Positions 27,170-37,063 are shown, counted from the first letter of the stretch. The stretch is 64,000 nt of DNA from Klebsiella africana (GCF_020526085.1 NZ_CP084875.1:62001-126000), one strand, 5' to 3'. The notes: generated by a model from the letters alone, not told the origin. Numbers and translations: made by a program.

Positions 27170-28321
27170 TTATTTGGAACCTCTGGACCAGCGAAACCCC
27201 CAGCCAAAAGCGCGGTCCATTTCCTCCTGGCCTCTGAAGTACTGGTTAATACGTTCCACACGAATGGAACCGTTCTCGTTGACCAGACGGGCAATCGCAC
27301 ACAGCGTGCGTTTGTTATCACCTTCAGTCAGACGCGATTCAATCGGTGGTTGCTCCGGAACATGTAATGTCACCACGCCATCGGTTTTGTCCCAGCTGGG
27401 CACGCCCTGATAGATAAAGGCATATATCAGTACCTGGCGAATTTCTTTCCATTCGCGGCCATTGATGTGTAGCCATTCCCCATCCAGAGCCTCGCCGGTA
27501 CGATCATCACCCTGCAGTTGAACATATGGCTCAGAGTGATAGTTACCAAAAGCATTACCGAGTGCCTGAACAACTGACTTATAGCCATCTGCGAGCTCAA
27601 CGAATGCACCGAGATCCAGGTCTATCGCTTTGTTCGAACCAAACATACCGCCCAGTAAGCCGCCTGAACCTGAGCCACGATGCCAGTTCAGATTGATGCG
27701 GATTTCACCAAAATTGTCTTTTTTGGCAAGGCTGATGGCAGGCTTCTCTTTGGTCAGAGAAACTTTACTCAGGCTAACTTTAGGCGGAGCCGGAGGCGCT
27801 GGTGGCGGAGTGACTTGAGCTGGCTCATCCGCGACGTTGACGCCATAGTACTCAGCGAGAGGTTTCAGGCCGCCATTGAAGCCCTGGGCGATAAAACGAA
27901 ATTTCCAGTCACCATTCCTGCGATAGACTTCACCGAGGATCAGAGCGGCTTCCTGACGACCGCTCAGTTCTACCTGACCACTGATCAGCGAGGTATTGCC
28001 ACTTTCAATTTGTATGGACAGATGATTCAGGGAGGAAACTGTATGGCTGCCGTCACAGGTAACGGTGAACGCGACTTTCTGCACGTCGGGCTTGAGGCGG
28101 GACAGATCAACGGTGAAAACGCTATTGGTCCCTTCAGTACTGAAGCTAATGGAACCATCTTCATTACGGGGTTGCCCGTAAAAGACCATATCGCTGTCAC
28201 CCCGAACTTTCCCGTCAGCGAATAATCGAAACGCCGAAGCGTCAACAGGACCACCAGAAATGATCCTCACGCGGAGATCCTGAGCAATTAAAGGGGCATT
28301 GCCCCCCGGTGTCAGATTCAT
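27170..28321 (-). CDS. terA: TerA, TerD-family two-domain protein
   Basis: 383 residues, two TerD-like domains separated by a Pro-rich linker (APPAPPKVSLSKVSLTKEK, about 175-195). The second domain has the GDDRTGEALDGEW loop, a variant of the Ca2+ motif, while the first lacks a complete one. Its ATG overlaps the terZ stop (ATGA), so translation is coupled. Confidence 0.94.
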   Translation of the reverse strand: MNLTPGGNAPLIAQDLRVRIISGGPVDASAFRLFADGKVRGDSDMVFYGQPRNEDGSISFSTEGTNSVFTVDLSRLKPDVQKVAFTVTCDGSHTVSSLNHLSIQIESGNTSLISGQVELSGRQEAALILGEVYRRNGDWKFRFIAQGFNGGLKPLAEYYGVNVADEPAQVTPPPAPPAPPKVSLSKVSLTKEKPAISLAKKDNFGEIRINLNWHRGSGSGGLLGGMFGSNKAIDLDLGAFVELADGYKSVVQALGNAFGNYHSEPYVQLQGDDRTGEALDGEWLHINGREWKEIRQVLIYAFIYQGVPSWDKTDGVVTLHVPEQPPIESRLTEGDNKRTLCAIARLVNENGSIRVERINQYFRGQEEMDRAFGWGFRWSRGSK

Positions 28322-28902
28322 GCTTTTACCACCGTACTGATGATATCGCGCTGCATATCGTCGATTGTGCGGCCACCGCTTGCTTTACCGTGGGCGGTAA
28401 AATCCCAGTTTCCGTTGTTGCGGCGCAGGGAAGCGATGATGATACCCGTATGAGCACCTTGTTCCGTCAGCTGATAGCGGGCCAGTTCTTTATTGGTCTG
28501 ATCCACGACGCGACAGAAGGCGTTATCGACATCGTTGAAGGACTGCCCACGAAAGCTGTTCACGGTAAAGGCGAGGTATTCAACATTTGCCGGCAATTTT
28601 GTGAGATCGACGCGAATGATTTCATCATCTCCATCCCCTTCACCCGTCAGGTTATCGCCGGAGTGGACGACAGACCCACAGCTGGATTTCAGTTTACGAA
28701 ACCAGATGGTGTCAATTTTATTACCTGCGGCATCCAGAAGAACGCAACCTGCATCCAGGTCTATGGAATCATTGCCACCAAAAATGCTGCCAAATAATCC
28801 CTTTTTCTTAACAGGATCCCAACCCAGTCCGAACTGAAGCTGGCTGAGAGCAGTGGATTGTTTGCTGAGTGATACTGTCTGGTTTTTACTTAAAGAAACC
28901 AT
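28318..28902 (-). CDS. terZ: TerZ, TerD-family protein, first gene of the ter operon
   Basis: 194 residues from the ATG at 28902, with AAGGA six bases upstream; an ATG two codons earlier sits too close to that site. TerD domain with LGWDPVKKKGLFGSIFGG, DLDAGCVLLD and [19 protein letters not shown]. It leads terZABCDEF. The promoter must lie in the 300-bp gap to its right, back to back with that of the metabolite operon. Confidence 0.95.
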   Translation of the reverse strand: MVSLSKNQTVSLSKQSTALSQLQFGLGWDPVKKKGLFGSIFGGNDSIDLDAGCVLLDAAGNKIDTIWFRKLKSSCGSVVHSGDNLTGEGDGDDEIIRVDLTKLPANVEYLAFTVNSFRGQSFNDVDNAFCRVVDQTNKELARYQLTEQGAHTGIIIASLRRNNGNWDFTAHGKASGGRTIDDMQRDIISTVVKA

Positions 28903-29213
28903 ATTCATTCCTTAAAAGGTATTGACCGGGTTTTTATAAAATTCATTTTCAAACAGAATGCATCTAAATCATATCATGACAAAGTTCACCCGCAAGGTAA
29001 AAACTGGTGGGTTTCTGGAATTTACATTTAATTACGTTGGGCGGGTAGGTGGTGGTTTGATATATGTTATTGTTATTAAGTGGTTTTTGTGGTCTAAACG
29101 GAAAGTCAAAAACAGCAAGTGATTATCATATTATGATTGACATGGCGCAGGTCAGTTCTTAGACTCATGTATTACAAAAATCTCATCCCCTTTTCAGGCG
29201 ACAATTATAAAAA
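28903..29213. promoter_or_regulatory. Divergent control region of the two ter operons
   Basis: 311 bp, AT-rich, between the starts of terZ (leftward) and the ATP-grasp gene (rightward). By position it must carry both promoters. I could not fix -35/-10 boxes or an operator with confidence. No AAAGTWACTTT copy lies here. Confidence 0.5.
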
Positions 29214-30272
29214 ATGAAAAAGAAAATTTGGTTTATGGAAGGGCTATCTTCCCAGCGAGACATTATCCTTGGAGTGAAATCATTTGCGGAAAAGGAAAAT
29301 CAGGATATTGAAATCTTTTCTTCTCATCGCAACGAGAGGAAAGAGATCTTGTCTGTTTCCGATTTTTCAATGATCGAACCTAACAACGAAGAAGAACGTC
29401 TTTCTTTTATTCATTCCATTACTGACGCTCATGGTATTAATGCGATACATACTGGTCGCAACTGTAAATGGTTTGAAAGCCACCGGGAAAACATTCAACG
29501 TTCTGGTGTCCACCTGACTACCGGGTCAACGGGGACTCACTGGTTTGAATTAGCCGATGAAAAAGTTACTTTTTCCGAGTTTATGGAAAAAAATGGACTT
29601 CCGGTTGTCCCGTCGGTTCGGGTAAAAAATGTAGACGAGCTTCGTACTCTGCTGAGTCATCCCCCTTTCCCTTCTGATTGCCTCTGCATTAAACCTGTTA
29701 CAGGCATTTATGGCATGGGATTCTGGCGTTTTGATGACAATGTTTCCCCGGTAGCTTTTCTCAACAATCCTGATAGCCGTGTTATCCACCCATCACAGTA
29801 TCTGGCTGCTCATGCCCGGATGGACTGCTTTACTCCACAAGTACTGATGCCCTATTTACCCGGACCAGAATACTCTGTGGATATGGTGGTAAGTCAAGGC
29901 ACGGTCCTGGCCGCTATCGGGCGGCGTAAAGAAGGTGTGCTTCAGTATCTGGAAAATGAAGGGGAAGCGATTGAACTTGCCATCAACTGCGCCCGCCTAA
30001 TGAACGCAGACGGCATGGTCAATGTACAGACTCGCCATAATGCCGAAGGCAAACCACTATTGCTGGAAATTAACATGCGGCCATCAGGTGGTATCGGTTA
30101 TACGCAGCACAGTGGCGTGAATCTGCCGGGTCTGTATGCCTTCCATACACTTGGGCTGATGGATGATGATCAGGTCAGGCAGTCAGCGAAAACTGATTTT
30201 TCACCTGCAGTCGTCCGCTCTGTTACCGATGTCATTCTCTATCCGGCATCATTGACCAACAGGATTGATTAA
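29214..30272 (+). CDS. ATP-grasp enzyme of the ter-linked metabolite operon
   Basis: 352 residues. The ATP-grasp fold is indicated by CLCIKPVTGIYGMGFWRF (nucleotide-binding Lys and Gly loop), QVLMPYLPGPEYSVDMVV, and LLLEINMRPSGGIGYTQ (Glu-x-Asn metal ligands). Such enzymes join a carboxylate to an amine or thiol using ATP. In comparative genomics of Ter systems this set (ATP-grasp, PRTase/TRSP, HAD, StiP, CitE-like) is predicted to make a nucleoside-like metabolite. Start of a tightly packed operon. An AAAGTWACTTT site at 29562-29572 is read as KVTF. Confidence 0.85.
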   Translation: MKKKIWFMEGLSSQRDIILGVKSFAEKENQDIEIFSSHRNERKEILSVSDFSMIEPNNEEERLSFIHSITDAHGINAIHTGRNCKWFESHRENIQRSGVHLTTGSTGTHWFELADEKVTFSEFMEKNGLPVVPSVRVKNVDELRTLLSHPPFPSDCLCIKPVTGIYGMGFWRFDDNVSPVAFLNNPDSRVIHPSQYLAAHARMDCFTPQVLMPYLPGPEYSVDMVVSQGTVLAAIGRRKEGVLQYLENEGEAIELAINCARLMNADGMVNVQTRHNAEGKPLLLEINMRPSGGIGYTQHSGVNLPGLYAFHTLGLMDDDQVRQSAKTDFSPAVVRSVTDVILYPASLTNRID

Positions 30273-30283
30273 TGGAGACAGAT

Positions 30284-31426
30284 ATGTCAGCAATTGATGG
30301 TAATTTCGTTTATCAAAAGACATTATCCTGTGGGCGAATTGAGGTAAGCAGCGAGGAAACCGATTATCCTCTTACTGATCTCTTTGATATCGCCGAACGG
30401 CGGAATCCAAAACGCGCATTTCTGTTTGTCAGTAAAGTGCTGGGTCGACATATTCCTGTCTCTCCTCTGGTCATGCGCAATGTTTATACACAGCTGGCGG
30501 AGAAGTTTCCCGGGACTCTGGACGGGCCGGTGGTATTTATCGGGATGGCTGAGACGGCTGTCGGCCTCGGGGCGGGAGTGTTTGATGAGGTGCGCAAGCA
30601 TCACCCTGACTGTGTTTATCTGACATCAACCCGCCATCCGGTCGATGCCGAACTGTTGTGCGAGTTTAAAGAAGAGCACAGCCATGCAACAGACCACCTG
30701 ATCTACTATCCAGTTTCTGCTGCCATGCGGCAAACCGTAGCGGAGGCACAAACATTAGTGCTCGTGGATGATGAAGCCACGACAGGGAAAACGTTCCTCA
30801 ATCTTCTCGCCTCATTACGTGCATCGGGTGCACTCCGGAAGGTTCGACGGGTTATTGCTGTCACGCTGACTGACTGGAGCGGAGAAGCACTCAGTCAGAA
30901 CAGCCCCCTGCCCCTACATACAGTATCGCTCATCTCCGGCAACTGGCGCTGGACACCCGAACCGGATGCCACGCTGCCTGTCATGCCCCAGGTAAATGTG
31001 ACCTCCAGAGGGAACATCCCGATCACCGGCAAACAATCCTGGGGGCGACTCGGGATGCAGATACCGGCGAGTGACCTGGGTCTCCAGGTTCAGGTTTCGC
31101 ACGGTGAAAACATTCTGGTACTGGGCACCGGTGAATTTGTCTGGGAGCCGTTCCTGCTGGCTGAGCGACTTGAAGCGGCAGGTGCTCAGGTCGTGTTCAG
31201 TTCGACGACCCGCTCACCGATTTCCACTGGTTATGCTATCCAGTCCGCCATTGCTTTCAGCGATAACTACGGACTGGGTATTCCAAATTATGTCTATAAC
31301 GTTGCTCATCAGCAGTTTGACCGGATCCTGATTTGTTGCGAAACGCCAGCTTCCAGCGTGGACCCCCGGCTGCTTGAGGCGCTTTCCGCTGTTGCTCCCA
31401 CCGTAGAGGTGATTACCTATGAATAA
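30284..31426 (+). CDS. Phosphoribosyltransferase-TRSP domain protein
   Basis: 380 residues from the ATG at 30284 (GGAG six bases upstream); an ATG at 30272 overlapping the previous stop is the alternative. The PRPP-binding loop is TLVLVDDEATTGKT, preceded by PVVFIGMAETAVGLG. The C-terminal third, with NILVLGTGEFVWEPFLLAERLE and TRSP in SSTTRSPISTGY, is the TRSP domain that pairs with this PRTase family. It likely transfers or removes a phosphoribosyl group on a base-like compound. Confidence 0.85.
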   Translation: MSAIDGNFVYQKTLSCGRIEVSSEETDYPLTDLFDIAERRNPKRAFLFVSKVLGRHIPVSPLVMRNVYTQLAEKFPGTLDGPVVFIGMAETAVGLGAGVFDEVRKHHPDCVYLTSTRHPVDAELLCEFKEEHSHATDHLIYYPVSAAMRQTVAEAQTLVLVDDEATTGKTFLNLLASLRASGALRKVRRVIAVTLTDWSGEALSQNSPLPLHTVSLISGNWRWTPEPDATLPVMPQVNVTSRGNIPITGKQSWGRLGMQIPASDLGLQVQVSHGENILVLGTGEFVWEPFLLAERLEAAGAQVVFSSTTRSPISTGYAIQSAIAFSDNYGLGIPNYVYNVAHQQFDRILICCETPASSVDPRLLEALSAVAPTVEVITYE

Positions 31427-32192
31427 GCCCGTCGTCTTCAGCGACCTCGATGACACCCTGTTCCAGACCCGCCGAAAAATGGTTGATGAACTTGCCCTTG
31501 AACCGTTCCGGACCGGCGCACTGGATCGCAGCCTCACGCCTCGCAGTTTTATGACCGAAGAGCAGGCCATGCTGGTGGACTGGTTGCTGGAACATGCGGA
31601 CCTCATTCCGGTGACGGCCAGAGGTACGGAAGAAATCAGTCGGGTACAGATCCCCTTCCGTTCCTGGGCCGTGACCACTCATGGCGCGGTGATCCTTCGT
31701 CCAGATGGTACGCCAGACAGCGACTGGAAAGCCCATATGCTGGAGTGCCTGTCCTCCTACGCCGACCGCTTAACATCAATGCAACATATCATCACCGAGC
31801 TCATGGATGCGCGAGGCATTAATGCCTGGGCACGCCTCAACTACGAATATGAGGGTACTCCGGTGTATCTGGTCATGAAGCACCGCGACAGCACGAAGCT
31901 TGATGAACTGAACGCTGTCGGGGATGAGATTGAGCGCGTTTTTTCGACAGAAGGGTTTTACATCCACCGTAACAGCAACAACATTGCCTGGTTACCCTGC
32001 CCGGTAGAAAAAGGGATGGCCGTTTCATGGTTGCTGGAGAAACTGCGTCAGGAGCGCGGGGTTTTCCCGGTGATGGGGCTGGGTGACAGCCTGAGCGACC
32101 ATCGGTTCATGAAACTCTGCAGCTGGTTTGGTCTTCCACGCCAGAGTCAGTTTGCCGAGGCCATATCACAGCGTATTTTTGGAGAGCAATAA
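31419..32192 (+). CDS. HAD-family phosphatase of the ter-linked operon
   Basis: 257 residues, overlapping the previous gene by eight bases, GAGGTG before the ATG. VFSDLDDTLFQTRRK is the nucleophile motif, LIPVTARGTEEI motif II, and PVMGLGDSLSDHRFM motif IV, with a Cof-like cap between. It probably dephosphorylates the pathway intermediate made by the PRTase and ATP-grasp enzymes. Distinct from the HAD-IB protein at 22 kb. Confidence 0.85.
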   Translation: MNKPVVFSDLDDTLFQTRRKMVDELALEPFRTGALDRSLTPRSFMTEEQAMLVDWLLEHADLIPVTARGTEEISRVQIPFRSWAVTTHGAVILRPDGTPDSDWKAHMLECLSSYADRLTSMQHIITELMDARGINAWARLNYEYEGTPVYLVMKHRDSTKLDELNAVGDEIERVFSTEGFYIHRNSNNIAWLPCPVEKGMAVSWLLEKLRQERGVFPVMGLGDSLSDHRFMKLCSWFGLPRQSQFAEAISQRIFGEQ

Positions 32193-32193
32193 G

Positions 32194-33273
32194 ATGTCGC
32201 ATTTTGCCCCGTTTTCTGGTTCCTATAAACCTGACGATGTTCACTTTTTGCTGAAACCCATTGTCATGGAGATGACACCGGTTGACCTGAAGGAAGAACT
32301 GATTCAGTCAGGAAAAATGCATTATTCCGACATGTTAAGCCAGGAACCAGAGCCTACCCGCTGGCACCTGGATCTTTTCACCCGTGCGCTTGATTCGGGA
32401 GCTGCACGTCTGGCACGGGAGGTATCTTATCTTGCTCGTGAACTGGCCCGTCGTGCTGGCGATGAACCCATTGTCCTGGTCAGCCTGGTCAGAGCTGGTG
32501 TTCCACTGGGGGTAATGCTGCACCAGGCTCTGCGTGCGATGGGTAAACAGTCTTTCCACTACGGGATCAGCATTATCCGCGACAGGGGTATTGATGCTGC
32601 GGCGCTTGATTTTATCGAATCACGCCATGGTACTGGTGGCATAGTGTTTGTCGACGGCTGGACGGGAAAAGGAGCTATTACCGGCGAATTATCCCGCACA
32701 CTGAAGGACCGTCTCGGTTATCCGGAGCAGCCTCGACTGGTTGTGCTGGCTGACCCCTGCGGATGTGCCTGGCTTGCTGCCAGTGACGATGACTGGCTTA
32801 TCCCGTTCGGTATCATGGGCGCGCCTGTCTCGGGTCTGATTTCGCGCTCTGTCTGGGCCGAAGAAGGCCTGCATGGCTGTGTGGTTTGCGATCACCTTCA
32901 GTCTTTTGAATGCAGCCAGATGCTGGTGGATACGGTAGCACATTTCCGTGAACAGCTTGACGGTAAACCCCTTCCCGCTTCTGGCTGGGACGCAGGGAAA
33001 AATGCCGCACGCTGGCAGCTGAGCAGAAAAGTTATCCAGAGCCTTGCTGAGCGTTATGAGGTGGACAGCATTAACCGCATTAAGCCGGGTATCGCTGAAG
33101 CGACGCGGGCGGTTCTGCGTCGTGTACCTGATCATGTTTTTGTTCGCCAGATGGATGACCCGGATGTTTCTCTTCTGGTTGGGCTGGCAAAAGAGAAAGG
33201 TATCCATGTGACGGAAGCCGGGGATACGCTCGGTCAGTATCGTGCGGTTACCATTATCAAAAAGGTACGCTGA
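32194..33273 (+). CDS. StiP-family protein (PRTase-like, with C-terminal RNA-binding-like part)
   Basis: 359 residues from the ATG at 32194, preceded by GGAGAG; the frame extends 22 codons upstream into the HAD gene without a ribosome site. VLVSLVRAGVPLGVML and GIVFVDGWTGKGAITGEL give a PRTase-like fold with a PRPP loop. Databases label this family 'cysteine protease StiP', a name that does not describe a proven activity; C-terminal residues 300-359 resemble the Pelota-like RNA-binding domain noted in Ter systems. One base overlap with the next gene. Confidence 0.8.
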   Translation: MSHFAPFSGSYKPDDVHFLLKPIVMEMTPVDLKEELIQSGKMHYSDMLSQEPEPTRWHLDLFTRALDSGAARLAREVSYLARELARRAGDEPIVLVSLVRAGVPLGVMLHQALRAMGKQSFHYGISIIRDRGIDAAALDFIESRHGTGGIVFVDGWTGKGAITGELSRTLKDRLGYPEQPRLVVLADPCGCAWLAASDDDWLIPFGIMGAPVSGLISRSVWAEEGLHGCVVCDHLQSFECSQMLVDTVAHFREQLDGKPLPASGWDAGKNAARWQLSRKVIQSLAERYEVDSINRIKPGIAEATRAVLRRVPDHVFVRQMDDPDVSLLVGLAKEKGIHVTEAGDTLGQYRAVTIIKKVR

Positions 33274-34229
33274 TGAAAAAACAACCCACCCCATGGGAAC
33301 TCGGTGCCACGCTGTATATGCCTGCCACACGCAAGGATATCGCTGAGGTCGTTCTGGAAGGGAAAATACCGGGGCTACGCTCTCTGGTTGTCTGCCTGGA
33401 AGATGCGGTCAGCGAGCATGACATCCCTCTTGCGATTCAGAATCTTTCACTGTTTTTGAAGCAATTGAGACACGCAAGAGCCGTCAACGATGATGAGAAG
33501 TACCCACTGGTATTTATCCGCCCACGTCACCCTGATATGGGGAGATGGTTAACGACTAATTTGGACCTGAGTGCAATTGATGGGTTTGTACTGCCCAAAT
33601 TCACCCTTTCCACGCTCCCGGTTTGGTGGGACATCATGGCAGGAACATCATTGATGATGATGCCAACGCTTGAAACCGAAGAAGTCTATGATGTTATTAA
33701 AATGCAGGCGCTGGCAAATGAACTTTCGAGTCATGACTGCCGTGACCGCATAATCGCTTTGCGGATCGGCGGAAACGATCTCATGAATGTCGTGTCTCTG
33801 CGACGGCCACGGGATCTGACCCTTTATGACACTCCTATGGGTTATGTCATAAAAATGCTTGTGTCAGTATTCGCTCCTCGTGATTTTGCGCTTACCGCAC
33901 CAGTATGCGAACACATCGACGATCACGGCGTTCTGGGACGAGAACTCTCTATGGATATCGCCCATGGGCTGGTGGGTAAAACGGCCATTCATCCTGATCA
34001 GATTAGTGTGATAGAGGAGGCGCTTAAAGTGTCTCCTGGTGAGCATTCAGATGCGTTACGAATTCTGAATTCCACCCAGGCAGTCTTCAAATCTCAGGGA
34101 GCGATGTGTGAACCGGCCACCCATCGCCGGTGGGCTCAGGGGATCCTGGGACGGGGACAGGTATACGGTCTGACTACGGGGCAAAATCCGGAAGGAATCA
34201 GGCTTATTCCAGTTTCTAAGCAGCACTAA
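33273..34229 (+). CDS. HpcH/HpaI aldolase / citrate lyase beta-like (CitE-like) protein
   Basis: 318 residues; the ATG shares a base with the previous stop (TGATG). ATLYMPATRKDI, SLVVCLEDAVSEHD (Glu-Asp of the metal site), FIRPRHPDMG and IALRIGGNDLMN follow the TIM-barrel lyase pattern. It would cleave or form a C-C bond on a CoA-free acyl substrate. Last enzyme of the metabolite set. Confidence 0.85.
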   Translation: MKKQPTPWELGATLYMPATRKDIAEVVLEGKIPGLRSLVVCLEDAVSEHDIPLAIQNLSLFLKQLRHARAVNDDEKYPLVFIRPRHPDMGRWLTTNLDLSAIDGFVLPKFTLSTLPVWWDIMAGTSLMMMPTLETEEVYDVIKMQALANELSSHDCRDRIIALRIGGNDLMNVVSLRRPRDLTLYDTPMGYVIKMLVSVFAPRDFALTAPVCEHIDDHGVLGRELSMDIAHGLVGKTAIHPDQISVIEEALKVSPGEHSDALRILNSTQAVFKSQGAMCEPATHRRWAQGILGRGQVYGLTTGQNPEGIRLIPVSKQH

Positions 34230-34239
34230 GGAAGCATAT

Positions 34240-35463
34240 ATGGGATTCAGATTTCGTAAATCGATCAGCATTATCCCGGGGGTCAGGGTTAACCTGAGTA
34301 ACGGGACCCCCAGTCTGAGTATTGGCCCCCGTGGAGCTTCGCTGTCAGTGGGAAAGAATGGTACGTTTGCCAACCTGGGCCTTCCCGGAACGGGACTGAG
34401 TTACCGCACCCGGATTGACAGAACAGCACGGGAAAGAGTGAATACCAGGCATCAGGCAGATCCCGGTCTGAGGTCTGAACTGGAGCTGGTGGTGGAAAAA
34501 CTGATGTCCACCGTAACAGCGATAACCAATATCCATGAACTCTCCCCTTCCCCAAAGGGAGGGAATACCTGGGCCACGCTCGAGACACAGTACCTGGCGC
34601 TCCGTCAGGGCAGTTTCACTCTTCCTGCGCCGGTACGACCAAACAAACCTGAATATATACCACTTCCACCAGAACCTGATGAGCATGCCGGTCGCGGTTT
34701 CCTTGGGGGATGGTTTGAATCTGATGCAGCCCGACAGGAGCGACAGAACGAAAATCTTCGGCGGTGGCAGGCGTCCGTCGCTGATATTGAACGTGAAAAT
34801 GCGTTGCTGAAACAGCGTTATGAGAAACAGCGTATAGCCTGGGCTGAGCAGTACGCAGAATGGCAGCATCAGTACCAGGAGCATGAAAAAAATTACACGC
34901 AGTCTGCAGCCTTAGCGAAAGAGCAATTCCGCTCTGACGCCCGCTTCTTTGAACATTGTCTTGAGGACGTTTTCTCGCAAACAGAATGGCCGCGAGAAAC
35001 GCTGGTGACGTTTGAGGTACGGCCTGAAGAATCAACAGTCTGGCTTGATGTTGATTTACCTGAGATTGAGGATATGCCTGATAAAGTGTATAGCGTGAAT
35101 GCCCGGGGAACTGATATCAATGAAAAAGCCATGACACAGAAAGCGGTCCGGGAAAGTTACGCTAAACACGTTCACGGATGCCTGCTGAGATTAGCAGCAA
35201 TCGTTTTTCAGACGCTTCCGTTTGAACAGGCCGTCATTTCAGGCTTCACTCAGCGGGTGAGTAAACGCACTGGATATCTTGAAGATGAGTACATTATTTC
35301 CTGGCGGGTACGCCGCTCTGAAATCGAGCTAATCAACTTCGGGAATCTGCGTGGCGTTGACCCTATTGAAGCATTGGGTGATCGAGGTCTGATCAGGAAA
35401 ATGAGTTCAACTTACATTTTTCAGCCTATAGAACCACTGACCCAGATGGCAGGTACCGACTGA
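34240..35463 (+). CDS. DUF4236 protein with coiled coil
   Basis: 407 residues, AAGGAAG before the ATG. The first 60 residues, GFRFRKSISIIPGVRVNLS...GPRGASLSVGKNG and GLPGTGLSYR, are a clear DUF4236 domain. Residues about 170-235 are a Glu/Gln/Arg coiled coil, followed by an alpha-beta C-terminal domain. DUF4236 proteins occur with Ter and other stress or defence genes; molecular role unknown. Ten bases after the CitE-like gene. Confidence 0.8.
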   Translation: MGFRFRKSISIIPGVRVNLSNGTPSLSIGPRGASLSVGKNGTFANLGLPGTGLSYRTRIDRTARERVNTRHQADPGLRSELELVVEKLMSTVTAITNIHELSPSPKGGNTWATLETQYLALRQGSFTLPAPVRPNKPEYIPLPPEPDEHAGRGFLGGWFESDAARQERQNENLRRWQASVADIERENALLKQRYEKQRIAWAEQYAEWQHQYQEHEKNYTQSAALAKEQFRSDARFFEHCLEDVFSQTEWPRETLVTFEVRPEESTVWLDVDLPEIEDMPDKVYSVNARGTDINEKAMTQKAVRESYAKHVHGCLLRLAAIVFQTLPFEQAVISGFTQRVSKRTGYLEDEYIISWRVRRSEIELINFGNLRGVDPIEALGDRGLIRKMSSTYIFQPIEPLTQMAGTD

Positions 35464-35465
35464 AT

Positions 35466-35924
35466 ATGCAATTAAACACCAGACAGGAAAGAGTTTACAC
35501 CCTGGCTAACATACTTGGCTCAGGGAAGCCTGTATCGGCGCAATCCATCACCGCGACGCTGGCCTGTTCTGAGCCGACACTAAGCCGGGCGCTCAAAGAG
35601 TTGAGGGAAACTTACGCTGCTGAAATTAAATACAGTAAGGCTGGCCACTCCTATCAGATGGTAAACTCCGGATTACTGGATAAGAAAACACTAAAGAGAA
35701 TGAGTGAGGCGCTGGACCTTAATTCTGATTTAAAAACACATGACCAGGGGGCACGGGTAGTACTGGATAAGGATATAAAAACTTCCGTTTCCCTGTCGAT
35801 AAGACGCCGTGTTCTTCGCAAAATTGACAAACTGGCTGCGCTAAGCGGTACATCAAGAAGCGAGGCAGTAGAAAAATTAGTAGAGTTAAAAATTGATGAA
35901 ATTATCAATGAAATGAAGAAATAG
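35466..35924 (+). CDS. terW: TerW, DNA-binding regulator of ter genes
   Basis: 152 residues. The N-terminal half looks like a winged helix (SAQSITATLACSEPTLSRALKELR), and the C-terminal half (KTSVSLSIRRRVLRKIDKLA, then GTSRSEAVEKLVEL) fits a ribbon-helix-helix unit. TerW is known as a DNA-binding regulator in the ter cluster. It starts two bases after the DUF4236 stop and closes this operon; a strong hairpin follows. Confidence 0.88.
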   Translation: MQLNTRQERVYTLANILGSGKPVSAQSITATLACSEPTLSRALKELRETYAAEIKYSKAGHSYQMVNSGLLDKKTLKRMSEALDLNSDLKTHDQGARVVLDKDIKTSVSLSIRRRVLRKIDKLAALSGTSRSEAVEKLVELKIDEIINEMKK

Positions 35925-35930
35925 CAGACT

Positions 35931-35962
35931 ATTAGTGGGGTGGTTGTTCTCACTCCACTAAT
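35931..35962 (+). terminator. Hairpin after terW
   Basis: ATTAGTGGGGTG and CACTCCACTAAT pair in 11 of 12 positions around an 8-base loop. There is no T run, but the position right after the terW stop suggests transcript termination. The remaining gap to 36400 is AT-rich and must hold the terY1 promoter; no clear box was identified. Confidence 0.6.
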
Positions 35963-36400
35963 CGGCAATCCTTACCATTTTCCCAACAGGTGTTTATTGT
36001 ATAACTACAGATAAAAAGCAAATTAATAAAATAAAGATTCTTAATTCATAAATAATCCCTGTGTCTTATTTTATTAGTTTTCTTTTAACTGACCATCGTC
36101 GCCGTATTATTAAATGCAAAAACGTTAAACCATATTTTATATAGATTATGACCTGTCCAGTTTCCCGGCGACGGGTTATCAATATGGCGAATGCCTACTA
36201 ATAATGGCGGGGATCGTATTGTTGAAATATAGCAAATTTGTATTGTTGCTCAACCAACTCGTGCGTTTGAAACGTGAAAATCTCACTTTGTGATTGCTGA
36301 ACTAACTATATGCCTTTGTTTTTAGTAATATGATATGAAGTGTTTATAAAACCATGTTCAGGAAATGAGCTCCCCCATCAACCATTAAGGAAAGTTTAAG

Positions 36401-37039
36401 ATGAGAAGACTTCCCGTCTATCTGCTTCTCGATACATCAGGTTCAATGCACGGAGAGCCTATAGAGGCAGTTAAAAATGGTGTCCAGACACTACTGACCA
36501 CCCTGAAGCAGGATCCTTATGCACTGGAAACTGCATATGTCTCTGTCATTACTTTCGACTCTACTGCTCGTCAGGCCGTACCTCTTACAGATCTCCTCAG
36601 TTTCAATCTCCCCTCTTTTTCGGCAAGCGGAACTACCGCTCTGGGCGAAGCCTTATCCCTGACTGCAAACCGAATTGATGCAGAAGTTCAGAAAACGACA
36701 GCGGAGACAAAAGGCGACTGGCGTCCACTCGTTTTCCTGATGACGGATGGTGGCCCTACTGATGACTGGCGTAAAGGACTTAATGAATTCAAAGCAGCCA
36801 AAAAAGGGGTAGTTGTCGCATGTGCTGCCGGGCATGATGCCGATACGGATGTGCTTAAGGAGATCACCGAAATTGTTCTCCAGCTGGACACTGCCGACAG
36901 CTCTTCCATCAAAGCTTTTTTCAAATGGGTGTCTGCCAGTGTTTCCGTAGGTAGCCAGAAAGTCGATGCCGGTAAAAAAGAAGTTATCGGTCTTGATGAT
37001 TTGCCTCCACCGCCGCCAGAAGTAAACGTGGTTTTATAA
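36401..37039 (+). CDS. terY: TerY, VWA-domain protein (copy 1)
   Basis: 212 residues, AAGGAAAG before the ATG. Complete VWA domain: MIDAS LLLDTSGSMHG (D11, S13, S15), the SGTTALGEAL threonine and VFLMTDGGPTDDW. It ends in DDLPPPPPEVNVVL, a Pro-rich tail shared with the second TerY. TerY proteins are predicted to bring the kinase and phosphatase of this cluster to TerD-type proteins. First gene of a rightward operon. Confidence 0.92.
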   Translation: MRRLPVYLLLDTSGSMHGEPIEAVKNGVQTLLTTLKQDPYALETAYVSVITFDSTARQAVPLTDLLSFNLPSFSASGTTALGEALSLTANRIDAEVQKTTAETKGDWRPLVFLMTDGGPTDDWRKGLNEFKAAKKGVVVACAAGHDADTDVLKEITEIVLQLDTADSSSIKAFFKWVSASVSVGSQKVDAGKKEVIGLDDLPPPPPEVNVVL

Positions 37040-37063
37040 GCAATCAACTTAAGAGAGGATCCT

